From the NCBI GenBank assembly GCA_016788165.1, contig JAEUTH010000011.1, forward strand, positions 1 through 55,092: 55,092 bases of DNA. The letters run 5' to 3'. This DNA is from Bacteroidia bacterium (lineage in GTDB: Bacteria > Bacteroidota > Bacteroidia > AKYH767-A > OLB10). A program made the translations under genes and the position numbers. This document shows, piece after piece, positions 1 to 9,225 of this stretch. Positions within the stretch are counted from its first letter, which is position 1; every line of letters begins with the position of its first letter. The notes under the pieces were generated by a model. The model was not told the DNA's origin. It worked only from the letters and a program-made list of their open reading frames with translations, and made no database searches.

Positions 1-408
1 TAAACCGTGCACAAACCCCCACACAGTTTATACCTTGTAAATGGCTGATACTGTTTTGTATCGAATCGGCTTGCTTTACTAAGTCATTATGGGGCATGTA
101 CAATATAACTTCGCGAAACTGGGCACTACAAAAAGATTGTAAAAAGAAAAAGAGGGAGATTGTAAAAACAAATCGCATAGGCACTATAAATTGCAATTAA
201 ATTTTAGGGGGCAGACTTCGTTTAAATAGTTAACAGAAGCCGTATAAAATTTTAGGGGTTTACAATTGTATAATGGGCGAAATTAAATTACAAGTATTTT
301 AACATTTTATCTGGCAAATTATTGACCAATGCCTACTTTTTATAGGTTGATGAATCTTATTCAAAAAAGATTTTTTAGGAGCGAATAAAAAATCAAGAAT
401 TAAAAAGC
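1..408. other. Intergenic region, no gene recognised
   Basis: No convincing reading frame is present. The stretch is AT-rich and holds two short direct-repeat pairs: AGATTGTAAAAA at 134-145 and 157-168, and AAATTTTAGGGG at 199-210 and 247-258. GGCACTA-C/T-AAA also occurs at 122-132 and 180-190. The right end holds the AT-rich hairpin described separately as the candidate folB terminator. No promoter of the TTG-N19-TAnnTTTG type was found on either strand. Confidence 0.6.
363..394 (-). terminator. Candidate terminator after folB
   Basis: Read on the minus strand, GATTTTTTA (386-394 complement) and TAAAAAATC (369-377 complement) form a 9-bp AT-only stem with an 8-base loop, followed by six T (complement of A at 363-368). 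It lies just downstream of the folB stop. The stem is weak because it has few G-C pairs. Confidence 0.4.
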
Positions 409-750
409 CTATATAGTAACTGTAACTTTGTTGATATGGCCGTTTACCGGTGGATTATATTTTGTAACTGCTACCGTAATGTTTTGGCATTGCGGAAAAA
501 GCTTTTGCATGCTTTGTTTGATACGTGTTGCAACGTGTTCAATTAAATTGGCTCTAATGGCCATTTGCTTTCTTACTTCGGCATGTACCAATACATAGTC
601 AATGGCTTGTGTGAGGTTATCCGTTTGAGCTGCCTCCGTAAAATCATAGGTTAAAGTTAAGCTCACACTAAAATGGCCACCAATAGCTGCCTCTTCTTTT
701 AAGCATCCGTGGTATGCATAGCAATCAATATCGGTAATGTGTAGTTGCAT
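409..750 (-). CDS. folB: Dihydroneopterin aldolase (FolB)
   Basis: FolB cleaves 7,8-dihydroneopterin to 6-hydroxymethyl-dihydropterin and glycolaldehyde in cytoplasmic folate synthesis. The 113-residue length is normal for the family. Family landmarks are visible in order: YAYHGCLKEEAAIGGHF near residues 11-27 (the conserved Glu of the G-x-x-x-EE-x-x-x-G region), IDYVLVHAEV near 50-59, NLIEHVATRI near 68-77 (second conserved Glu), and VTKYNPP near 95-101, which carries the catalytic-type Lys. The start ATG lies two bases after the glnS stop, so the two genes are almost certainly one transcript with folB second. Confidence 0.93.
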   Translation of the reverse strand: MQLHITDIDCYAYHGCLKEEAAIGGHFSVSLTLTYDFTEAAQTDNLTQAIDYVLVHAEVRKQMAIRANLIEHVATRIKQSMQKLFPQCQNITVAVTKYNPPVNGHINKVTVTI

Positions 751-752
751 TT

Positions 753-2420
753 TTAATTTGATTTTTTTACCTCTTTGGCCCAGGTATCTTTAAGTGTAAC
801 GGTGCGGTTAAATATAAGTTGGTTTGGTTTTGAAAGGGTATCGGCACAAAAATAGCCCAGTCTTAAAAACTGAAAAGTTTGCAATGGTTGTGCATCGGCT
901 AAGACCGGCTCGGCAAAAGCGTTTGTAATAACTTTTAAGCTATCGGGGTTTAGGTACGATAAAAAGTCGGCTGCTTCGCTTGCAGGGTTTTCGACCTGAA
1001 ATAAGCGTTCGTACAAATTTATGGTGCAAGGTAAAGCTTGTGCCGCACTTACAAAATGCATAACGCCTTTTACGGATATACCGCTGGTATCTTGTCCGCT
1101 TTTACTGTTGGGATGATAGTTTGCATGTACAGCAATAACGTTTCCATTCTCGTCTTTATCGCAGCCTGTGCAAGTTATAATGTAAGCACTTTTTAAGCGA
1201 ACTGATAAGCCAGGTGCCAATCTGAAATATTTCTTTGGTGGGTTTTCGGTAAAATCATCGGCTTCTATCCAAAGGTTTTTGCTAAAAGGCATTAAACGGC
1301 TTCCGGCATTTGGGTCTTCGGTGTTGTTTTCGGCCGTAAGCATTTCAGTTGTATCATCCGGATAATTGTCAATGATGAGTTTAATTGGGTTAACAACTAC
1401 CATTCTGCGTTGTGCATTTTTATTCAGGTCTTCGCGTACACAAAATTCGAGCAGGCCTACATCAATCATATTCTCTCTGCGGGCTATGCCAATGCGGTCG
1501 CAAAAATCGCGTATGCTTGCAGGCGTGTAACCACGCCTGCGCATACCACTAATGGTAGGCATACGTGGGTCGTCCCAGCCGGCTACATGTCCTTCGGTAA
1601 CCAGTTGTAATAGTTTTCTTTTGCTGGTTATGGTGTAGTTTATGTTACCGCGTGCAAATTCAATTTGCCGGCTTGGAAAAATTTCGAGCTGCTCAATAAA
1701 CCAGTTGTAAAGTGGGCGGTGTACTTCAAATTCTAAGGTGCAAATTGAGTGTGTAATTTTTTCGATGGCATCGCTTTGTCCATGTGCAAAATCATACATG
1801 GGATATATGCACCATTTATTACCCGTACGGTGATGGTGTGCATGTTTAATACGATACATAATTGGGTCGCGCAGGTGCATATTGGGCGATGCCATATCAA
1901 TTTTTGCCCGTAATGTTTTTTCGCCATCAGCATAAATTCCGTTTCGCATAGCCGCAAACAGTTCTAAGTTTTCGGCAATGGGGCGGTTGCGAAATGGCGA
2001 TGGTAATCCGGCTTCAGTTGGTGTGCCTTTCAGGCGTGCAATTTCTTCGGCTGATAAATCATCTACATAAGCCAATCCTTTTGTAATAAGCTTTACGGCA
2101 AAATCATGCAGTTGTTCAAAGTAATCGGATGCATAGTACTCTGCTTCCCATACAAAACCCAGCCAACGTATATCGGCTTTAATACTTTCAACATATTCGG
2201 TTTTTTCGGTTATGGGATTGGTATCATCAAAACGTAAATTGGTTTTGCCATTAAATGTTTGGGCTAAGCCAAAATTGAGACAAATACTTTTAGCGTGGCC
2301 AATGTGCAGGTAGCCATTGGGCTCGGGTGGAAACCGGGTAAGTATGCGGCCTGCATGTTTATCATTGCTTATATCTTCACTTATTATCTCTTCTAAAAAA
2401 TTAAGGGGTTTATCATTCAT
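753..2420 (-). CDS. glnS: Glutaminyl-tRNA synthetase
   Basis: Class I aminoacyl-tRNA synthetase that charges tRNA-Gln with glutamine in the cytoplasm. The 555 residues match bacterial GlnRS. The N-terminal Rossmann fold shows PPEPNGYLHIGHAKS at residues 31-45 with the HIGH box; the second ATP-binding box is ITSKRKL near 265, the GlnRS form of KMSKS. WDDPRMPTISGMRRRGY follows, typical of GlnRS/GluRS, and the C-terminal half is the beta-barrel anticodon-binding region. A good promoter lies 46 bases upstream (2467-2496, minus strand). Presence of GlnRS implies direct charging rather than the transamidation route. First gene of a glnS-folB operon. Confidence 0.97.
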   Translation of the reverse strand: MNDKPLNFLEEIISEDISNDKHAGRILTRFPPEPNGYLHIGHAKSICLNFGLAQTFNGKTNLRFDDTNPITEKTEYVESIKADIRWLGFVWEAEYYASDYFEQLHDFAVKLITKGLAYVDDLSAEEIARLKGTPTEAGLPSPFRNRPIAENLELFAAMRNGIYADGEKTLRAKIDMASPNMHLRDPIMYRIKHAHHHRTGNKWCIYPMYDFAHGQSDAIEKITHSICTLEFEVHRPLYNWFIEQLEIFPSRQIEFARGNINYTITSKRKLLQLVTEGHVAGWDDPRMPTISGMRRRGYTPASIRDFCDRIGIARRENMIDVGLLEFCVREDLNKNAQRRMVVVNPIKLIIDNYPDDTTEMLTAENNTEDPNAGSRLMPFSKNLWIEADDFTENPPKKYFRLAPGLSVRLKSAYIITCTGCDKDENGNVIAVHANYHPNSKSGQDTSGISVKGVMHFVSAAQALPCTINLYERLFQVENPASEAADFLSYLNPDSLKVITNAFAEPVLADAQPLQTFQFLRLGYFCADTLSKPNQLIFNRTVTLKDTWAKEVKKSN

Positions 2421-2466
2421 CTTAAAAAAATTGAATAGGGCTTGTTTGTTATTTCGGTTTTATTGT

Positions 2467-2496
2467 CAAAGGTAAATGCATAAGTTATGTATGCAA
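2467..2496 (-). promoter_or_regulatory. Bacteroidota promoter for glnS-folB
   Basis: On the minus strand TTG (complement of 2494-2496), exactly 19 bases, then TACCTTTG (complement of 2467-2474) match the Bacteroidota primary-sigma consensus TTG/TAnnTTTG. The glnS start codon is 46 bases downstream of the -7 box. Confidence 0.75.
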
Positions 2497-2539
2497 AACC
2501 TTAGGATGTTAGGTTGGATTTCAGCCGAATTTATGGATT

Positions 2540-2575
2540 AAAAAAAAAGCTGCATCAAAATTTTGATGCAGCTTT
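2540..2575 (-). terminator. Terminator of the GT117 gene
   Basis: A perfect 15-bp inverted repeat (AAAGCTGCATCAAAA at 2546-2560 and its complement at 2561-2575) is followed on the minus strand by about nine T. It sits 23 bases past the stop of the 2598-5699 gene and before the glnS promoter, so it insulates the two units. Confidence 0.85.
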
Positions 2576-2597
2576 CAAGGTATCTTGTATCATCAAA

Positions 2598-5500
2598 TTA
2601 GTTAGGACTTGCGCCACTTTGTTGATAACGGGCTTCAAATTTTTTAAACCGTGCCTCGGCTGCTTTATGTGCTTCGGTTTGCCCTGCATTTTTTGACATA
2701 CGCACCAACTCCATTAATACGGCCATTGATTGATTTAACTCGCGCTCGACATTAGCAAAGTATTGTGTACCAACTAAAGAGAAGTAGTAATTCAAATCAT
2801 CGTCTGTAATTTCGGCTAAGCGGTTTAATATGGCATTGCCTTTATCGAAACTGCCCTTGGCTGACATGCGTAATGATTCCACATCGGCTGCGGCTGCACC
2901 GCTATCCATTTTTTGTGCTACCAATCCATTACGGTAATAGGTATCGATTAGACGTAAACATGAAATATTGAACGGTACCGTTTTATCGGGCATTACTTCC
3001 ATAGCCTTGTCTAATATTTTAATTGATGAATCGCGTTTGCCTTCGTCTAACAATGCATCGGCCAGGCGTGCAAAGTTAAAGCGGAAATTCATGGTCATGT
3101 TTAAGTTGTTTTGATCAAGGTAAACACGCGGGTCGTTTAATCCGCCCCAAACAAACTTATTCATTACATTATCATACATCTGATCGGTACCTACACGGCC
3201 GGGTTGCCCATCATTTTTAATTGCCTTTATGGGCACTAAACGGTAGGCTAAACCTTCGGCCTGGAAATAATTTTCTAAACCAATATAGCCATCGCTGCCA
3301 ATTGTAACTGCGTAATAGATGGGGCGTTGCCAGTTATTGTGTACAATTAAATCAAGCATCATTAAATCGGCTTTCGATACATAGTCTTTGCCATAATCCC
3401 ACTCCATTACATCAACCATAATGGCTGTATCTTTTAATGCAACGGTGCCCGATTTAAGTGCTGCTTGTTTATCAACCTGCAACCTGAGTTTTTTGGTAGG
3501 CATATAGTTTATAGCACCGCCACCACGGGTTTGCAGTTTAAACTGCTCGTCATCGCTGGTAATAAAATTAAACACTTCGTTAAGGTCGGTATAGCCGGGC
3601 ACTTTTTTATCGTAGAAAGGTATGTAATCGCGTGTACCTTGCTGATATTTTTCGGAAGGCAAAGTAAACGGCACCGGTGCCGATTTGTATGCCTGTCTGC
3701 GCATTTGATTGATATACCAGTCGGTGTTTAATAAGCTCAGGTTTACGATTCGAATATCGGTGCGTACGTTTTCAACTTCTTGTACATACCATAATGGGAA
3801 CGTATCGTTATCGCCATTGGTAAAAATAATTGCATTGGGTGCACAAGAGTTTAAGTAATCGGCAGCAAAATCGCGCGAGGTGTATCGGTGCGATCGGTCG
3901 TGGTCGTTCCATCCTTCGGCAGCTAATATATAGGGTACACAAAGCGAAACTACAATGGAGGCAATGGCTGCCATACGTGCATTAATTTTGCCTTTAAGCA
4001 TTTCGGCAATAGATGCTACGCCTAAGCCAATCCATATAGCAAATGCATAAAACGAACCCGCATAAGCATAATCACGTTCGCGGGGCTGATAGGGGGTTTG
4101 ATTGAGGTAAAGTAAAATGGCAAAGCCTGTCATAAAAAACAGCAATCCCACAATCATAAAGTCTTTTCTATCGCTATAAAAATGATATACCATACCTAAC
4201 AGACCTAATATTAAAGGCAGGAAATAAAATTTGTTACGGCCTTTATTTTCAGTCATACTTTTAGGCAAGTTTTCCTGAGGGCCTAAGCGCATTGCATCTA
4301 AAGCGGGCACACCGCTAATCCAATTACCGCGTAAAATATCGCCATGGCCTTGCACATCGTTTTGGCGGCCAACAAAATTCCACATAAAGTAGCGCATATA
4401 CATGTGGTTAATTTGATATTTCCAGAAAAAGGCCATGTTTTCGCCCCAGGTGGGTCGTCTGTCGCCCGGTGTGCCGCTCCAGGTTTTGTAGGCATTGATA
4501 TGGTTATCCTGCGGGCTCCACATGCGTGGAAAAACACCACAATTTTCTTTGTCATAAACAGCTATAGGCTTATTGCCTACCGGGATATACTTATCTTTTG
4601 TTTGCGCGTAAATAGTAGCACCGGGTTTTTGTTGTTCTAATGTTGCCGTAAAGTATTGGCCATAGCCTAAAGGAAAATCGCCATACTGCTCGCGGTTTAA
4701 ATAGCTTAAAAGTCCGAATACATTTTCGGGGTCGTTTTCGTCTAATGGTGGGTTTGCGCCCGACCTTATAACTACTTGCGCATAACTAAAGTATCCTATC
4801 AATATAAATGCGAAGCATAATAAAACCGTATTCCACAATACTATATTTTTGGTTTGTGTGTAGTAAATACCGTAAGCAACTGCTGCAATTACAACTATGT
4901 TAAACAAAATAATGCCCGACCAAAATGGCATACCCAGGCTGTTTACAAAAAACAAATCAATCATACTACCCATTTTAAGGTAATATTGAATAATACCAAA
5001 TTGAATGGTTGCTAAAATAGCCACACCAATAGCCAGTGTTTTTACAACACCCATCCAGCTAAAGCTGTATTTGCGGAAATAATAAACCAATGCAACGGCA
5101 GGTATTGCCAACAGGTTTAGTAAGTGGACGCCAATGGATAAGCCCATTAAAAAGGCTATCAGAATTATGTAGCGCATGGCATGTTTTTCATCGGCTACGG
5201 CATCCCATTTCATAATGGCCCAAAATACGCAGGCTGTAAATGCACCTGAACTGGCATATACTTCGCCCTCTACGGCACTAAACCAAAATGAGTCGGTAAA
5301 GGTGTATGCCAAAGCACCAATAAAACCACTGCCCATTATGGTTATAAGCTGATCGTTGGTAATGTTTGTACTGTTTTTTACAACCGATTTTTTAGCAAAT
5401 GCCGTTATGGTCCAAAATAAAAACAAAATACAAAAAGCACTCATTATGGCCGATAGTGAATTAACCATAATGGGTATAAGCTGTAAATTGTCGCCTGCAA

Positions 5501-5699
5501 AAATAATACATACGCGGGCCATCATTAAAAACATGGGCGCTCCGGGTGGGTGGCCAACTTGCAGTTTATTGGCCGTTGCTATAAACTCACCACAATCCCA
5601 AAAACTTCCGGTAGGTTCGATGGTTGATAGGTAAACAAATGAAGCTATGGCAAAAACAAGCCAGCCCAAAATGTTATTAATACGTTGATATTGTTGCAT
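2598..5699 (-). CDS. DUF2723 (GT117-type) membrane glycosyltransferase-like protein
   Basis: A 1033-residue polytopic inner-membrane protein of the DUF2723 family, classed as glycosyltransferase family 117 and related to eukaryotic TMEM260 O-mannosyltransferases. The N-terminus has the family signature: a first membrane helix (residues 10-28), then TGSFWDCGEFIATA near 30-43 with acidic residues in the first extracytoplasmic loop as in GT-C enzymes, then GHPPGAP near 49-55. About a dozen hydrophobic segments follow through residue ~600, then a soluble region with a helical, TPR-like tail (about 850-1020). Members are near universal in Bacteroidota. The likely role is transfer of a lipid-linked sugar to protein or another envelope acceptor; donor and acceptor are inference. 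Monocistronic, closed by a strong terminator. Confidence 0.88.
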   Translation of the reverse strand: MQQYQRINNILGWLVFAIASFVYLSTIEPTGSFWDCGEFIATANKLQVGHPPGAPMFLMMARVCIIFAGDNLQLIPIMVNSLSAIMSAFCILFLFWTITAFAKKSVVKNSTNITNDQLITIMGSGFIGALAYTFTDSFWFSAVEGEVYASSGAFTACVFWAIMKWDAVADEKHAMRYIILIAFLMGLSIGVHLLNLLAIPAVALVYYFRKYSFSWMGVVKTLAIGVAILATIQFGIIQYYLKMGSMIDLFFVNSLGMPFWSGIILFNIVVIAAVAYGIYYTQTKNIVLWNTVLLCFAFILIGYFSYAQVVIRSGANPPLDENDPENVFGLLSYLNREQYGDFPLGYGQYFTATLEQQKPGATIYAQTKDKYIPVGNKPIAVYDKENCGVFPRMWSPQDNHINAYKTWSGTPGDRRPTWGENMAFFWKYQINHMYMRYFMWNFVGRQNDVQGHGDILRGNWISGVPALDAMRLGPQENLPKSMTENKGRNKFYFLPLILGLLGMVYHFYSDRKDFMIVGLLFFMTGFAILLYLNQTPYQPRERDYAYAGSFYAFAIWIGLGVASIAEMLKGKINARMAAIASIVVSLCVPYILAAEGWNDHDRSHRYTSRDFAADYLNSCAPNAIIFTNGDNDTFPLWYVQEVENVRTDIRIVNLSLLNTDWYINQMRRQAYKSAPVPFTLPSEKYQQGTRDYIPFYDKKVPGYTDLNEVFNFITSDDEQFKLQTRGGGAINYMPTKKLRLQVDKQAALKSGTVALKDTAIMVDVMEWDYGKDYVSKADLMMLDLIVHNNWQRPIYYAVTIGSDGYIGLENYFQAEGLAYRLVPIKAIKNDGQPGRVGTDQMYDNVMNKFVWGGLNDPRVYLDQNNLNMTMNFRFNFARLADALLDEGKRDSSIKILDKAMEVMPDKTVPFNISCLRLIDTYYRNGLVAQKMDSGAAAADVESLRMSAKGSFDKGNAILNRLAEITDDDLNYYFSLVGTQYFANVERELNQSMAVLMELVRMSKNAGQTEAHKAAEARFKKFEARYQQSGASPN

Positions 5700-6016
5700 A
5701 ATGCGTTTTTATAAAGCGTGCGAATATATAAGTTTAACCCTAACCGCAGGATATGCTATTTATTTTGGTACTGGTGTTAAAAACGGTGTAAACTAAACCA
5801 ACGATTGATGCCCTTTTGCTTGTCATTACGAAACGATTACATTTCGATTAGTGCCCAATAATGCTGCTACCTGTTATCCGTTAACAACTTGTTTTGTTTC
5901 CTGTTGTATTTAATTGTAACCGTTGCGCATTTAGTAAGTTTAGTCAGCTTACATAACAACCCATTAAATGTTGTAATATAAAAAGCGCCTTAAAGTTAAT
6001 GGTGTGTGATTTGGGC
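5700..6016. other. Intergenic region upstream of the GT117 gene
   Basis: No gene is visible. The minus-strand promoter of the 2598-5699 gene must lie here; TATATTCG (complement of 5721-5728) is a one-mismatch -7 box about 22 bases before its start, but no TTG is placed at the usual spacing. The rest shows no repeat or structure that I can support. Confidence 0.4.
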
Positions 6017-6057
6017 AAAAAAACAGCCGCCTTAAAAGTTTAAGGCGGCTGTTTTTT
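6017..6057 (-). terminator. Terminator of the beta-helix T9SS gene
   Basis: ACAGCCGCCTTAAA and its complement flank a very short loop around 6037-6039, with A-runs on the left and T-runs on the right. It is symmetric and would work on both strands; the adjacent gene on the minus strand (6079-9084) ends 20 bases away. Confidence 0.85.
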
Positions 6058-6078
6058 ATACTTTAAAAACTGAATAAA

Positions 6079-9000
6079 CTATTGTAAGATGATACGGTGG
6101 CGGGCAATACCTGTATTGTTTTGTACCTGTAAATAATATACACCACGTTGTAAAGTAGCTACCGGTATGTTGTAATGCATAACTGCACCACTTACAGTAA
6201 CTTTTTGTGTAATAACTGTTTGTCCTAAGTTATTAAACAAAGAAACCTGGTAGTTATCGGCAGCAAAGTTGTTTAGGGTTACCTGCACAAAATCTTTAGC
6301 AGGGTTGGGCGCAACTGCAAATGAGCTGTTGGCACCAAAATCGTTTATGCCTACTAAAATAGTAACTACAATATTGTCGGATGCAATGCAACCGTTAAGG
6401 TCGGTTACTGTTACAGTATAGGTACCTGTTGTTGTAACCAGCAGTGTTTGGTTGGTGCTGCCATCGCTCCATAAATAGGCAGTTGCACCCGGCCCTGCGT
6501 CTAAGGTTATTGTATTGGGTAGGGCTATAACTGTATCGTTTCCTAAAAACACATTGGGCAATGGCAATACATTTACGGCTACTGCTGCACGTGGGCTTGG
6601 ACATCCGCCACCGCAACCCGAAAGGCTTGGGCTAAGGCCTGCATTTAAAATAAGTTCCGATGTGGGTATGCAATTCCAGTCGGCCGGTGTATCATTATCT
6701 GTATTGCCAATACGGCCTACCGAAGTTGCCGAGGCACATGCTGTGGTTCCATCGCCCGTCCAGGCACTGCCTAATGTGATATTAAAACCATTTACGGTAA
6801 TATTAAATCCGGCAAGGTCGGCTGCAGTCCAGCCAAAAGCAACAAAATCAACAACATTACCTAAGTTATCTACAATTATTACCCAACCGTTATTGCCGGG
6901 ATTATATAATAAATTAGTACCCCAATAATTACTACCGGCACCAGAGCCATCATATCTTATTTGAATTTCGCCCGGATTAAACACCCCTAAACTCCAGGTA
7001 ATAGCATTTGTCGTATTTATTGATGTGTAGTTATCGCTGGTGGCTACTGTCCAGCCGGTTGCATCAATCAAACCGCCTGATAAATTGGTTAATTCAATAT
7101 AATCACCAAAGGCGCCATTACCTGCTAAGTTTACTTCAGTTATACGGATGCATCCACCGCTACCCAAGGTGGTGTCGCGTACTTCGGCATAATAATTTGT
7201 GTTTATAGTAGGGTTTACAACCAGTGGGTTGCCCGATGCAATTTGATTGCCTAATACCGCTGCATCAAACCAGTAAACTTGTTGGTTGGTACCCAAGGTG
7301 GCATTTATTGAAGTGGTGGTGCCTAAGCAAATATCGGTAGTGCCGGGTACAAGCGGTGCTGAGGGTACAGGTGCAAAAATAAGCGAGTCAACCATAAGTG
7401 TGTCGTTACTTAAGTCTTCGTCATTATCAAGCATGGTGTATAGTTTAATGTAAAGTGTATCGCCCGTTATATTTGAATTTAATGTTTGTGTAAACGTAAT
7501 GGTGTCAGATTGTGCCACACCTAACGGCCCGGCTAAGGAGTCGAGCAGGTTTGCATTTTGCGTACCGGTTATTTCGGCCATCACTTTTACATTGGTTAAT
7601 GGTAATGCTGCATAGTTGCGTACTATGGCTTTTACGGTAACTGTATTGCCACCACATTGGCTTTTATGAGGCGAAACCAATTTGGTAACACCAGCATCAT
7701 TGCTGGGCGGTGCGGTTTCATCGGCCCCAATATCAGGTGTGTTAACATCACGTTGCTGGCCATCAATATCCACTAAAATAGCAGCAATGGGTGTGGCTTC
7801 GGCATTGAGGCCAAAGGTTTGAATGTGTAAATCGGTAGCGTTAATAAATTGAGGATCTACATTAACTGAGTTTGCATCCCAGCCAGTAGCTGTTTGCCAG
7901 TTTGCCAAGTTAGTTTGACTTACATTGTTAAAGTTACAAAAACTGAAACCGGTGGTAAACAAATCGTTATTATCCATTTGTGAAATACTGCCGGTAGTAG
8001 CACCTGCAATATAGCCCGAAACCGCCATAAATACATTGTTTAATACCTTTACATTGTTAGCAACGCCTTCGGCATAAAATGCATAGTTGCTTGTGTTTGT
8101 TACCGAAGAAATGTTGTGTACGTTATTGTAATAAATGCCGGTGTTGGTACAGGTGTTAACACGAATACCGTAAGCCAAATTACCACCAGAGCCAATAGTT
8201 ACAAAATTGTTTGCAACCATTACTTCGCCAGCGCCCGTATTACCACATTGCTGCAGGTTTATACCTGTACCATTTTGTTGTAAGAATATTTTATTAGCCA
8301 TTACAGCACAATTGCCTACACAAGTGCTCATATAAATACCTGTACCAAATGTTGCTGCAGCTTCATCAATAATGTTGTTGTGTATTGCCAAATCAATTTG
8401 ATTGCCGGCCTGAATGCCAAAAGTATTTTGGCCGCTTATGGTATTGCTCATTATCATATTGCCCGTTTCATATAGCGGGCTGGCAGCACCATACCAATAA
8501 ATAGCAAACGAGCCGTTTAGAATTTGATTGTTGCTAAACTCATTGTAATTATCCGATGAACCTACCGGTGAAAATATAACGGCAGCAGCCTGTGCATTGC
8601 TGGCTGTAACATCATTAGAAATTTCACAATTGGTAAATTTATTAAAGTCGGAGCCGCCACTAACTTCAATAGCCCGGCAACTAATAGCTACACCTGTGCG
8701 CTTAATACTTAGCTGGTTAAAGGTAATGTAATCGGCACCGGTTAACCCCACCGTATAGTTCTGCAGGCCCGATGTGGCTGATGGCGAAGTTATGGTTACA
8801 GCAGTACTTAATCCACTTTCAGACTGAAAGATGATGTTGTTTGAAACCGAAGCGCCCGTAATGGCATTTAGGGTAAGCTTACCGGTATATACACCATCAC
8901 GAATATTAAATATAACAGGGCCCGACACGCCTTGGCTTTGTAAAGCAATTATGGCATCGGCAGGGGTAGCATAATCGGGTGTGGCACCGCCTACAGTAAA

Positions 9001-9084
9001 AGTACCATTAAGTTGTGCCTCTACTTCGATGCCGGTAAAAAGCAGGGTCAGTAAAATAATTGCAGTTAGTTTGTTTTTAATCAT
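6079..9084 (-). CDS. Secreted beta-helix/lamin-tail protein with T9SS sorting domain
   Basis: A 1001-residue exported protein. Residues 1-23 are a signal peptide ending in VEA-Q. About 25-450 form a right-handed parallel beta-helix of Asn-rich turns, as in pectate-lyase-like surface proteins. About 460-570 resemble a CARDB adhesion domain (NDAGVTKLVSPHKSQCGG start). About 645-790 are a lamin-tail (LTD) domain (CIRITEVNLAG, GDYIELTNLS). An Ig/PKD-like module near 840-905 precedes the last ~80 residues, a T9SS type A sorting domain with AVAPNPAKD and a terminal GVYYLQVQN strand. It is therefore predicted to cross the outer membrane by the Por secretion system and be surface-attached or released. 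Its ligand or substrate is unknown. It has its own promoter and terminator. Confidence 0.9.
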   Translation of the reverse strand: MIKNKLTAIILLTLLFTGIEVEAQLNGTFTVGGATPDYATPADAIIALQSQGVSGPVIFNIRDGVYTGKLTLNAITGASVSNNIIFQSESGLSTAVTITSPSATSGLQNYTVGLTGADYITFNQLSIKRTGVAISCRAIEVSGGSDFNKFTNCEISNDVTASNAQAAAVIFSPVGSSDNYNEFSNNQILNGSFAIYWYGAASPLYETGNMIMSNTISGQNTFGIQAGNQIDLAIHNNIIDEAAATFGTGIYMSTCVGNCAVMANKIFLQQNGTGINLQQCGNTGAGEVMVANNFVTIGSGGNLAYGIRVNTCTNTGIYYNNVHNISSVTNTSNYAFYAEGVANNVKVLNNVFMAVSGYIAGATTGSISQMDNNDLFTTGFSFCNFNNVSQTNLANWQTATGWDANSVNVDPQFINATDLHIQTFGLNAEATPIAAILVDIDGQQRDVNTPDIGADETAPPSNDAGVTKLVSPHKSQCGGNTVTVKAIVRNYAALPLTNVKVMAEITGTQNANLLDSLAGPLGVAQSDTITFTQTLNSNITGDTLYIKLYTMLDNDEDLSNDTLMVDSLIFAPVPSAPLVPGTTDICLGTTTSINATLGTNQQVYWFDAAVLGNQIASGNPLVVNPTINTNYYAEVRDTTLGSGGCIRITEVNLAGNGAFGDYIELTNLSGGLIDATGWTVATSDNYTSINTTNAITWSLGVFNPGEIQIRYDGSGAGSNYWGTNLLYNPGNNGWVIIVDNLGNVVDFVAFGWTAADLAGFNITVNGFNITLGSAWTGDGTTACASATSVGRIGNTDNDTPADWNCIPTSELILNAGLSPSLSGCGGGCPSPRAAVAVNVLPLPNVFLGNDTVIALPNTITLDAGPGATAYLWSDGSTNQTLLVTTTGTYTVTVTDLNGCIASDNIVVTILVGINDFGANSSFAVAPNPAKDFVQVTLNNFAADNYQVSLFNNLGQTVITQKVTVSGAVMHYNIPVATLQRGVYYLQVQNNTGIARHRIILQ

Positions 9085-9116
9085 GATGATAAATATTTAG
9101 GGTTAATACAGATTGT

Positions 9117-9146
9117 CAAATATAGAAAAGCAATTGCTTATGCCAA
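9117..9146 (-). promoter_or_regulatory. Promoter of the beta-helix T9SS gene
   Basis: Minus-strand TTG (complement of 9144-9146), 19 bases, TATATTTG (complement of 9117-9124): a full match to the Bacteroidota consensus. The start codon follows 32 bases later. Confidence 0.75.
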
Positions 9147-9193
9147 TACATAACCCAACCTTTGCATTTGCTATTAAGTAACGGTTGTAAAAT

Positions 9194-9201
9194 TATATTT
9201 G
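9194..9201 (+). promoter_or_regulatory. -7 box upstream of the sulfotransferase cluster
   Basis: TATATTTG followed by CGCC matches the Bacteroidota -7 element. The nearest upstream TTG (9168-9170) is 23 bases away, a little long. Position supports a start codon at 9226 instead of the TTG at 9199, which lies inside the box. Confidence 0.55.
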
Positions 9202-9225
9202 CGCCAAAATTTACAAAAGCAGTTA

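Noticed and set aside
9199..9225. TTG start of the first sulfotransferase
   Set aside because: The TTG is part of the TATATTTG -7 box, so it cannot be in the mRNA; ATG 9226 gives the normal family start.
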